In this document: in pieces, positions 44,470-51,579 of the stretch | Position numbering within the stretch: the stretch's first letter is position 1 | How the letters are laid out: every line of letters begins with the position of its first letter | Assembly (NCBI RefSeq): GCF_900141985.1 | Contig: NZ_FQZK01000013.1 | Coordinates: forward strand, 62,001-126,000 | From: Nocardiopsis flavescens | GTDB taxonomy: Bacteria; Actinomycetota; Actinomycetes; Streptosporangiales; Streptosporangiaceae | DNA length: 64,000 bases | Direction of reading: 5' to 3' | Notes under the pieces: generated by a model | What the model saw: the letters and a program-made list of their open reading frames with translations, nothing else | What the model was told of the DNA's origin: nothing | The model's database searches: none | Program-made: the position numbers and the translations under genes

Positions 44470-46677
44470 ATGCCAACGCACACGGGGCTTTTCGGCCGCC
44501 TCGGGCTCGGTGCCCACCGCTTCCGGTGGGCGGTGCTCACCGCCACGGCGCTCTTCGCTGTGTTCGCAGCGGTCTGGGGCTCCGGAGTCTTCTCCGACGT
44601 CAGCGAGAGCGGTTTCGAGGACCCCGGCGCCGAGTCCTCCCGCGCGACGGACCTCCTCGAAAGCGAGCTGGGCCACGACGACGTCGACATCGTCGCCGTC
44701 TACCGCAGCGACGAGATCAAGGTCGACAACCCCACCTTCGCCGCGGCGGTCCAGCGCATCGCGGACGGCATGCCGCGGGACGCCGTCGCCGACTTCGACG
44801 TCTACCTCGACGAGGACCTGTCCGAGACCGAGCGCGGCATGCTCGTCTCCGAGGACATGCACGCCACCTACATCCCCCTCACCCTCACCGGGGAGGGCCA
44901 CACCGACCGCCTGCACCAGTACGAGGCGGTCGCCGAGCACCTGGAGTCGGGTCCGCTGGAGACCCACCTGGGCGGCCCCATCGCGGTCGAGCACGAACTC
45001 TCGGCGACCGCCGAGTCCGACATCGTCCGCGCCGAGCTCATCACCATGCCCCTCCTGCTGTTCCTGCTGGTGCTGATCTTCGGCGGCCTCATCGCCGGCG
45101 TCGTCCCGCTCGCCGTGGGCGGCCTGGCCATCCTGGGCTCCCTGACCGTGCTGCGCGCCCTCACCTACGCCACCGACGTCTCGGTGTTCGCGGTCAACGT
45201 CGCCACCATCCTGGGCCTGGGCCTGGCCATCGACTACGGCCTGTTCATGGTCAGCCGGTTCCGCGAGGAGCTGGAGCGGGGCCGCGGGGTGGCCGCCGCG
45301 GTCGGCCGCACCGTCGACACGGCCGGGCGCACCGTCGCCTTCTCGGGGATCACCGTCGGCATCGCCTTCGCCGGCCTGCTGTTCTTCCCCCAGCCCATCC
45401 TCAAGTCCATCGGCTTCGGCGGCATCGCCGTGGTCCTGTTCGACCTGCTGGCCGCGCTGGTGTTCCTCCCCGCGCTGCTGTCGGTGGTGGGACGGCGCAT
45501 CGACCGGCTGCGGCTGCCGCTGCCCCGGCGCACCGCCACCGCGGCGGGCGAGGGCGGCTGGTCCCGGCTGGCCCGCACCGTGATGCGCGGCCCGGCGGTG
45601 TCGCTGGTGGCCGTGCTCGGCGTCCTGCTGGTCTTCAGCTCCGGCCTGGCCTCCACCCGGCTGGGCACCACCGACCAGCGCTACCTGCCCGAGGACGCCG
45701 GCAGCCGGATCGCCACCGAGGCGGTCGCCGAGGACTTCCCGGCGGGCGGCCTGGGCCGCATGCACGTGGCGGTGTCCGGAGACCCCTCCGAGGACTCCCT
45801 CGACGCCTACGTCGAGCGCCTGGAGGAGCTGCCCGGCGTCGTCCGGGCCGGTGTGGAGCGCGGCGGCGGTGACGTCACCCACGTCCTGGTCGCCTACCGG
45901 GGGGCCAGCGACTCCGCGGAGGTCGAGGACCTGGTCGCGGCCGTGCGCGCCGAGCCCGCCCCGGAGGGGGCACGGGAGACCCTGGTGGGCGGCGTCGCGG
46001 CCATGCAGCAGGACAACGTGGACGCCATCGTGGCGGCGGCTCCGGTCACCGTCGCGTTCATCGCGGGCGCCACCCTGGTCCTGCTGTTCCTGGCCTTCGG
46101 CTCGGTCGTGCTGCCGGTCAAGGCGGTCCTCATGGGCACGCTGTCCCTGGGCGCCTCCCTGGGGGTGGTCGTCTGGGGCTTCCAGGAGGGCACCTTCGCC
46201 GGGCCGCTGGGCTTCGAGGCGGTCGGCACGATCGACCCCACGTACCTGGTGCTCATCACGATCGTGGCGTTCGGCCTGGCGATGGACTACGAGCTGTTCC
46301 TGCTCAGCCGGGTCCGCGAGGAGTTCCTGCGCACCGGGGACAACACCCGATCGGTGGCGGCGGGCCTACAGCACACGGGCCGGATCATCACGAGCGCGGC
46401 GGTCCTGCTCATGGTGGTGCTGCTGGCGATGGGCACCTCGGGCCTGCTCTTCCTGAAGATCATCGGCATCGGCCTGGCCATCGCGGTCTTCGTCGACGCC
46501 ACCCTGGTCCGCGCGATCATGGTCCCGGCCACCATGCGGCTGCTGGGCGGCGCCAACTGGTGGCTGCCGCGGCCGCTGCGGTGGCTGCACGACCGCGTCG
46601 GCATCTCCGAGGGCGGCGGCGAGGAGCCCCCGGCCCGGGAGCCGTCCGGGGACGAGCGCGTGCCCGCGGGCGTGTAG
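44470..46677 (+). CDS. MMPL-family RND exporter 1
   Basis: Proton-driven membrane exporter of the MmpL/RND superfamily, 735 residues, with two halves: helix 1 near 20, a periplasmic loop, helices 2-6 near 185-345, then a repeat. Proton-relay Asp-Tyr pairs are present in both halves: Asp255 (AIDYGLFMVSRFREE) and Asp606 (AMDYELFLLSRVREE). Family members export lipids, siderophores, pigments and antibiotics. AAAGGG precedes ATG 44470. TetR gene divergent; SARP gene convergent beyond a very strong terminator. Confidence 0.93.
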   Translation: MPTHTGLFGRLGLGAHRFRWAVLTATALFAVFAAVWGSGVFSDVSESGFEDPGAESSRATDLLESELGHDDVDIVAVYRSDEIKVDNPTFAAAVQRIADGMPRDAVADFDVYLDEDLSETERGMLVSEDMHATYIPLTLTGEGHTDRLHQYEAVAEHLESGPLETHLGGPIAVEHELSATAESDIVRAELITMPLLLFLLVLIFGGLIAGVVPLAVGGLAILGSLTVLRALTYATDVSVFAVNVATILGLGLAIDYGLFMVSRFREELERGRGVAAAVGRTVDTAGRTVAFSGITVGIAFAGLLFFPQPILKSIGFGGIAVVLFDLLAALVFLPALLSVVGRRIDRLRLPLPRRTATAAGEGGWSRLARTVMRGPAVSLVAVLGVLLVFSSGLASTRLGTTDQRYLPEDAGSRIATEAVAEDFPAGGLGRMHVAVSGDPSEDSLDAYVERLEELPGVVRAGVERGGGDVTHVLVAYRGASDSAEVEDLVAAVRAEPAPEGARETLVGGVAAMQQDNVDAIVAAAPVTVAFIAGATLVLLFLAFGSVVLPVKAVLMGTLSLGASLGVVVWGFQEGTFAGPLGFEAVGTIDPTYLVLITIVAFGLAMDYELFLLSRVREEFLRTGDNTRSVAAGLQHTGRIITSAAVLLMVVLLAMGTSGLLFLKIIGIGLAIAVFVDATLVRAIMVPATMRLLGGANWWLPRPLRWLHDRVGISEGGGEEPPAREPSGDERVPAGV

Positions 46678-46680
46678 GGG

Positions 46681-46724
46681 GCGCCGGCCCCGCCCGGGGA
46701 TCCCTCCCCGGGCGGGGCCGGCGC
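46681..46724. terminator. Perfect 19-bp stem-loop, MMPL 1 / SARP
   Basis: Arms 46681-46699 and 46706-46724, six-base loop. It lies between convergent stop codons and is the strongest hairpin in the window. Confidence 0.8.
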
Positions 46725-46731
46725 GTCCGGC

Positions 46732-47538
46732 TCAGGGCGCGTTCTGCAACCGTCGCGCGCCGGGGATCGGGGCGTGGCGGCGGATGGCCTGGTACAGGTC
46801 GTGCAGCTCGGGGCGGGGCGGAACGTTGAGCTCGCCCAGCATCCGCGCGGCCAGCATCTGGTAGACGCGGACCGCCTCGGCCGTACGGCCCGCCTCGTAC
46901 AGGGCGAGGATCAGGTGCCGGGCCAGGTTCTCCTCCAGCGGGTGCCGGCGCAGTGCTTCGCGCAGCGGCTCCAGCAGTTCGGTCCCGCGGCCGACCCGGA
47001 GGGCGACGGCGGCGTACTCTTCGAGCACCACCAGCCGCACGGTCTCCATGAACTCCCGTTCGTCGTCGAACGCGGGTCCCGAGAGCTCTCCCAGGAAGGG
47101 GCCCCGCCACAGGGTCAGGGCGCGGCCGAACAGGTCGGCCGCCTGTGCGCTCTCACCGCGGTCGCGCAGCTCGCGGGCGGTGTCGATCCAGGCGTGGAAC
47201 AGGGTCAGGTCCATCTGGCCGGCCGGGGGGACGAGCCGGTAGCCCGAGGGGCCGCTCTCGATGTCGACCCTCCGGTCCGGGGGCAGGGGGGCGAGGGCGC
47301 GGCGCAGGCCGGAGACGTACTTGTGGACCAGGTTGACGGCGTGGGTCGGGTGGCTCGGACCCCAGACCATCGTGATGACGCGCTGCGTGGTCACGGCGCG
47401 CTCGGCGTTGAGCGCCAGTGCCGCGAGCACGGCGCGTTGTCGGGGGGCGCCCAGGGGCAGGGGACCGTTCTCACCGATGACCTCCAGCTCCCCGAGGACT
47501 GAAACGGTCGTCTTCATCGCCCGCTGTGTTCTGATCAT
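46732..47538 (-). CDS. SARP-type transcriptional activator (AfsR/RedD family, small form)
   Basis: A 268-residue regulator with the two SARP domains: an OmpR-like winged helix (about 10-100: VSVLGELEVIGENGPLPLGAPRQRAVLAAL) and a bacterial transcriptional activation domain (about 105-260: WIDTARELRDRGESAQAADLFGRALTLWRGP, LRRHPLEENLARHLILALYEAGRTAEAVRVYQ). Small SARPs switch on secondary-metabolite clusters, binding direct heptamer repeats near promoters. ATG 47538 has GGAAAGG seven bases upstream; ATG 47517 is an alternative. It sits between the first MMPL gene and the AfsA operon and is the likely cluster activator. Confidence 0.92.
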   Translation of the reverse strand: MIRTQRAMKTTVSVLGELEVIGENGPLPLGAPRQRAVLAALALNAERAVTTQRVITMVWGPSHPTHAVNLVHKYVSGLRRALAPLPPDRRVDIESGPSGYRLVPPAGQMDLTLFHAWIDTARELRDRGESAQAADLFGRALTLWRGPFLGELSGPAFDDEREFMETVRLVVLEEYAAVALRVGRGTELLEPLREALRRHPLEENLARHLILALYEAGRTAEAVRVYQMLAARMLGELNVPPRPELHDLYQAIRRHAPIPGARRLQNAP

Positions 47539-48095
47539 TCCGGAGCCTTTCCGGCGATTTTTGCGTTATCCGTCTCCTGCTTCTCGTGCGCTCCGGACCG
47601 CGGTCGGCCTCCCCGGCGCCGGTGGAGCAGATCCTCGGCCGGGCCGGCCCGGAGCACCGCTCTGTCACGGCGTCTGCACGCCGCCGGTGCGCGGTGAGCC
47701 GATCATAAACACGCGACCAGTGCCTGTAAGTAATGGATAAATCTCTCTGGGCCATCAAGGTGCGGGCCTTCGCAGGCGGGGATGCGGACCACGGATTCCA
47801 GGCCGTCTTCTGTGTCGATGGTCACAAAACCGGGATGATCAAGGCCGATGATCAATTGCACGCGCATCGTCCCATGTGAACGCCCCGTGCACGGTCAGAA
47901 GTGAGTTTTTTTCACGACCGGCCTTCAGGCCGTGCTCCAGGCCGCCTTCAGGTCCCCTCCCGATACTCGGTGCCATGGCGGGGGCCGGACCCCTCCCCGT
48001 CCGGCCCCGCCACGGGGATCGCCCTCCTCACCGTTCCGAACCCCGTGTCCTCTCCGCGGAGCCCCGCCGAGGGGGACGTGAACGAAAGGGAAGAC
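47539..48095. other. Regulatory-looking gap between the SARP and AfsA genes
   Basis: About 560 bases, with an unusually AT-rich middle. It contains a direct repeat GATGATCAA at 47834-47842 and 47847-47855, a GTGA-T7-TCAC inverted repeat (47901-47915) and a CGGCCT/AGGCCG palindrome (47918-47931). No gene is supported. The SARP and AfsA promoters must be here, but I cannot place their -10/-35 elements. Confidence 0.45.
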
Positions 48096-49139
48096 ATGAA
48101 CCGCACGACCACCGAGCCCCAGCCCGTCGCGACCGCCGCCGCCGGCCCCGGAGACGGGGAGCTGGTGCACCTGGACCCCGACTACGGGGAACCCCGGGAA
48201 CTCGGCTACGACGCGACCGTCCCCCGGGGCCTGGTGCACCGCAACGCCGTCTCGGAGGTGTTCGCCACCGACTCGCGGCAGACCGCCGAGAACACCTTCG
48301 AGGTCGCGGCCCAGCTGCCCCGGGGCCACGTGATGCTGGAGACGCCCGCCTACGACCTCCCGCTGCTCCTGGAGGCCTGCCGGCAGACCGGGGTGCTCAT
48401 CTCCCACCGGCACCTGGACGTCCCCATGGACCGGGCGTTCATCATGCGCGGCATGTCGCTGCACGTCGGCGACCTCGACGGCCTGCGCCAGGGCCCCGAG
48501 CCCGCACGGGCCATGGTCCGCACCGAGGCCGACCTGTACCGCAACCGGGCCGGCAGGCTGCGCGGCTACGACTTCCGCGGCGACGTGTTCATCAACGGGG
48601 CCGAGGTGGCCAAGGCCACCGGCGCGCTCATCTTCGTGAGCCGCCCCGCCTACCAGGCGCTGCGCACCAAGGGCCGCGACGCCCTGGACTGGAGCGCGGC
48701 GGCGGCGCCCCGCCCGGTCCCGGCCCCGCCCGCCGTGGTGGGCCGCCGCGACCCGCGCAACGTCGTCATCACCGACCCGGTCCAGCGCGGGGACCACGGC
48801 TGGCGGGCCACCGTGGTCCCCGACCACGGCCACCCGCACCTGTTCGACCACCCGCTGGACCACCTGCCCGGCAACCTGCTCATCGAGGCCGCCCGCCAGG
48901 TGGCGGTGGCCGCCGCGGCCCGCTCCGCGGGCCTGGACCCGGCCACCCTGGTCCCGGTGTCGGTGGAGGCGTCCTTCTCGTCCTTCTGCGAGAACGACCT
49001 GCCCTCCACCGTCGAGGCGGACCTGGCCCCCTTCCGCTCCGACGAGCGGTTCGGCCCGGTCGTCGGCGTGGACGTCCGGGTCAACCAGCAGGGCACGACC
49101 AACAGCACTTTCCGAATCGAGGTGGCCCAGTGGGCGTGA
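48096..49139 (+). CDS. AfsA/ScbA-family butenolide (gamma-butyrolactone-type) synthase
   Basis: A 347-residue protein with two AfsA hot-dog repeats (about 40-175 and 190-345). Repeat 1 has VHRNAVSEVFATDSR, FEVAAQLPRGH, the ETPAYDLPLLLEACRQTG stretch and SHRHLDVP; repeat 2 has HPHLFDHPLDHLPGNLLIEAARQ. AfsA enzymes join a beta-ketoacyl chain to dihydroxyacetone phosphate, giving a phosphorylated butenolide that leads to A-factor-like lactones or methylenomycin furans (established for AfsA and MmfL). AAAGGG precedes ATG 48096. The HAD phosphatase gene overlaps its end, as MmfP accompanies MmfL. Confidence 0.9.
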   Translation: MNRTTTEPQPVATAAAGPGDGELVHLDPDYGEPRELGYDATVPRGLVHRNAVSEVFATDSRQTAENTFEVAAQLPRGHVMLETPAYDLPLLLEACRQTGVLISHRHLDVPMDRAFIMRGMSLHVGDLDGLRQGPEPARAMVRTEADLYRNRAGRLRGYDFRGDVFINGAEVAKATGALIFVSRPAYQALRTKGRDALDWSAAAAPRPVPAPPAVVGRRDPRNVVITDPVQRGDHGWRATVVPDHGHPHLFDHPLDHLPGNLLIEAARQVAVAAAARSAGLDPATLVPVSVEASFSSFCENDLPSTVEADLAPFRSDERFGPVVGVDVRVNQQGTTNSTFRIEVAQWA

Positions 49140-49804
49140 ACCGCATCGAGGCCGTCGTCTGCGACTACGGCGGCGTCCTGACCAACCCGCTCCACGAGAC
49201 CCTGGAGCACTTCGCCGGAAGCGTCGGCCTGAGCGCCGACGCGATCCTGACGGCGATCGGGGCCGCCGCGGCCAGGGGCGGCGCCGACCCCATGGCGCTG
49301 CTGGAGGTCGGGGCCGTCACGGAGGAGGACATGGTCGCCTCCATCGCCGCGGAGCTGCCCGGGGGCACGTGGACCCTGCCCGGGGGCCGCACGTTCGGCG
49401 AGCTGTGGTTCGCCGGGCGCACCGGCAACGACGCGTTCGCCGACTTCCTGCGCGGCCTGGGCGGGGACGGCTACCGGCTGGCCCTGCTCACCAACAACGT
49501 CCAGGAGTGGGAGTCCCTGTGGCGGGCCACGGTGCCCGCCGACGAGCTGTTCGAGGTCGTGGTGAACTCCGCGCACGAGGGCGTGCGCAAGCCCGACCCC
49601 GAGATCTACACGCGCCTCCTGAAGCGGCTGGACCTGGCCCCCGAACGCTGCCTGTTCGTGGACGACCTGGAGGCCAACCTCGCCCCCGCCGCCGCGCTGG
49701 GGATGGCCACCGTCCGGTTCCGCGACACCGCACAGGCGGTCGCGGACGTCACGGCGCTCCTGGAGGGGCCGGGCGCGCCCCTGCGGACGGAGGGGGTCCG
49801 GTGA
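49130..49804 (+). CDS. HAD-superfamily hydrolase (probable butenolide phosphatase)
   Basis: A 224-residue HAD subfamily IA hydrolase. Motif I is CDYGGVLTN: nucleophile Asp but Gly where the general-acid Asp usually stands (D-x-G), as in YihX-like members. Motif II is LLTNN, motif III includes Lys in VRKPDPEIY, motif IV is LFVDDLEAN. It starts on GTG 49130, ten bases inside afsA, with GAGGTGG before it, and its own stop overlaps the next start. By position it should remove phosphate from the AfsA product, as MmfP or ScbC-linked phosphatases do; that role is inference. Confidence 0.85.
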   Translation: MGVNRIEAVVCDYGGVLTNPLHETLEHFAGSVGLSADAILTAIGAAAARGGADPMALLEVGAVTEEDMVASIAAELPGGTWTLPGGRTFGELWFAGRTGNDAFADFLRGLGGDGYRLALLTNNVQEWESLWRATVPADELFEVVVNSAHEGVRKPDPEIYTRLLKRLDLAPERCLFVDDLEANLAPAAALGMATVRFRDTAQAVADVTALLEGPGAPLRTEGVR

Positions 49805-51435
49805 GCTCCCCGTCGCAGCACCCCCCGGTGCTCGTCGTCGGCGCCGGCCCCACGGGGCTGGCCGCCGCCTGCACCCTGCTCCAGAACGGCGTGCCCTGCC
49901 GCGTGGTCGAGCGCCGCGCGGGGGTGGCCGAGGAGCCCAAGGCGCTCATCCTGTGGAGCGGGGCCCTGGAGGTCCTGCGCAGGCTGGGCGTGGACCGCGA
50001 GGTGGTCGGCCGCTCCCTGCCCCTGGAGTCGGCGTCCTACTTCTCGGCGGGCCGCCGCATCGGCGGCGTCCGCTTCGGCGGGCTCCGCGACACCGCCTTC
50101 CCCGGCCCGGTCTGCCTGCCCCAGCCGGGAACGGAGCAGGCCCTCTACGACCGCCTTCTCTCCCTGGGCGGGTCCGTCGAGTGGTCCACCCGCGTCCACT
50201 CGGCCGAGCCGGTGCCGGACGGGGTCCGCGTCACCCTGGGGCCCGAGGACGGGTCCGGTGCGCCGGAGGAGGCCGTCGTCCCCTGGGCGGTGGCCGCCGA
50301 CGGCAGCCGCAGCACCGTCCGCGAGTCGCTGGGCGTGGCCTTCGAGGGCGACACCTACGACCGGGTGTTCCTGCTGGCGGACGGCGTCCTGAGCGGACCG
50401 GCTCCGGCCCGGGAGGCGCAGTACCACCTGACCCCCGACGGGGTGCTCGTGGTCGTGCCGCTGCCCGGCGGCGGGCACCGGGTGTTCTTCGACGTCGCCC
50501 CGGACGGGGAGACCGCGCCGCCCGACGACGCGCTCATCGCCCGGCTGCTCGCCGAGCGCGGCCCCGCGGGCCTGCGCGTGGACACCGTGTGGTGGCGCAG
50601 CCGGTTCCGGGTCCACGCCCGGGTCGCGCGCGAGTTCCGGCGCGGCCGGGTGCTCATCGCCGGGGACGCCGCCCACCTGCACAGCCCGGCCGGCGGCCAG
50701 GGCCTCAACACCGGTATCCAGGACGGGTACGACCTGGCCTGGAAGCTCGCCGCGGTGCTGCGGGGAGCCCCGGAGGGGCTGCTGGACAGCTACCCGCTGG
50801 AGCGCCGCCCGACCGCCCGGGCGGTGGTGCGCAGCGCGGACCAGCAGACCCGGACGTGGATGGCGCGGTCCCCGCTGGCCCGGCTGGCGCGCGACACCCT
50901 GATGCGCACCCTGTCGGCCTCGGGTTTGCTGGAGAAGCGCCTGGTCCCGCAGCTGGCGCAGATCTCCCCCGAGCTGCCCGCCGGCCCCGCCGTGACGGCG
51001 GCCCCCGCCGGGTGGCGGGCCCGCGACGCGGTGGGCGGCGCCCTGCCGGGGCGGCGGATCGGCGACACCCCCCTGACCCCGGTGCGGGGCACCGGGGCCC
51101 GGACGCTGCACGCCTACCTCGCCTCCGGGCGCCACGTGCTGCTCGTGGGAGGGGGCCCCGCGGAGCGCGTCCGGGAGGCGGCCGCCGCCCTGCGCGAGCG
51201 CGTCCCCGACGACGTGGACGTGCTCCTGCTGGCCGCGGCCGGGTCGGGCTCCGAGCCGGAGGGCGCCCACGACGTCGCCCGGACCACCGGGGGAGCCCGG
51301 GGCGGGACGGGGTGGGCGGTCCACGTCCGCCCGGACGCGGTGGTCTCCGCGGTCGCCCCGCTGGACGCGCACTGGCGGCCGGAGGCCTTCCTGGGCGGGC
51401 TTCCGCTGCCCGGGGCCGAGCGGTCCCTCAGGTAA
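49801..51435 (+). CDS. FAD-dependent aromatic-hydroxylase-type monooxygenase
   Basis: A 544-residue class A flavin monooxygenase (PF01494 type). N-terminal LVVGAGPTGLAAACTLL (GxGxxG), the conserved ADGSRSTVRESLG (DG motif) near residue 165 and GDAAHLHSPAGGQGLNTGIQD near 290 (FAD and NADPH binding). The C-terminal 160 residues form a thioredoxin-like domain as in phenol/polyketide hydroxylases. GTG 49801 overlaps the HAD stop (GTGA). Located in the butenolide operon, it may oxidise the signal or a related metabolite; the similar family MmfH is a different flavoprotein, so direct equivalence is not claimed. Confidence 0.87.
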   Translation: MSSPSQHPPVLVVGAGPTGLAAACTLLQNGVPCRVVERRAGVAEEPKALILWSGALEVLRRLGVDREVVGRSLPLESASYFSAGRRIGGVRFGGLRDTAFPGPVCLPQPGTEQALYDRLLSLGGSVEWSTRVHSAEPVPDGVRVTLGPEDGSGAPEEAVVPWAVAADGSRSTVRESLGVAFEGDTYDRVFLLADGVLSGPAPAREAQYHLTPDGVLVVVPLPGGGHRVFFDVAPDGETAPPDDALIARLLAERGPAGLRVDTVWWRSRFRVHARVAREFRRGRVLIAGDAAHLHSPAGGQGLNTGIQDGYDLAWKLAAVLRGAPEGLLDSYPLERRPTARAVVRSADQQTRTWMARSPLARLARDTLMRTLSASGLLEKRLVPQLAQISPELPAGPAVTAAPAGWRARDAVGGALPGRRIGDTPLTPVRGTGARTLHAYLASGRHVLLVGGGPAERVREAAAALRERVPDDVDVLLLAAAGSGSEPEGAHDVARTTGGARGGTGWAVHVRPDAVVSAVAPLDAHWRPEAFLGGLPLPGAERSLR

Positions 51436-51483
51436 ATGATATGTGAATCCTATCGTTTAGGTTGATGATCGTCGCATGTTTAT

Positions 51484-51493
51484 ACAGTACTGT
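51484..51493. promoter_or_regulatory. Perfect 10-base palindrome upstream of MMPL 2
   Basis: ACAGTACTGT in an AT-rich stretch, 17-22 bases after a TTGATG (51462-51467). It may be an operator at the MMPL 2 promoter. Confidence 0.4.
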
Positions 51494-51511
51494 GGCGGCG
51501 ACGGCTCCCGC

Positions 51512-51541
51512 GGTGGCGGCCGGAGGACTCCGGCCGCCACC
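51512..51541 (+). terminator. Perfect 14-bp stem-loop upstream of MMPL 2
   Basis: Arms 51512-51525 and 51528-51541. It may end the afsA operon or act within the leader of the MMPL 2 transcript. Confidence 0.5.
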
Positions 51542-51579
51542 GGCGGTCCCGTCCGCACACGACGAACGGGGGTGACACG

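Noticed and set aside
47901..47915. GTGA-T7-TCAC inverted repeat as an intrinsic terminator
   Set aside because: The T-run is in the loop, not after the stem, and arms are only four bases.
48062..48095. Earlier start for the AfsA homologue (frame open to 47901)
   Set aside because: The extension has no similarity to AfsA proteins and ATG 48096 has a good AAAGGG site.
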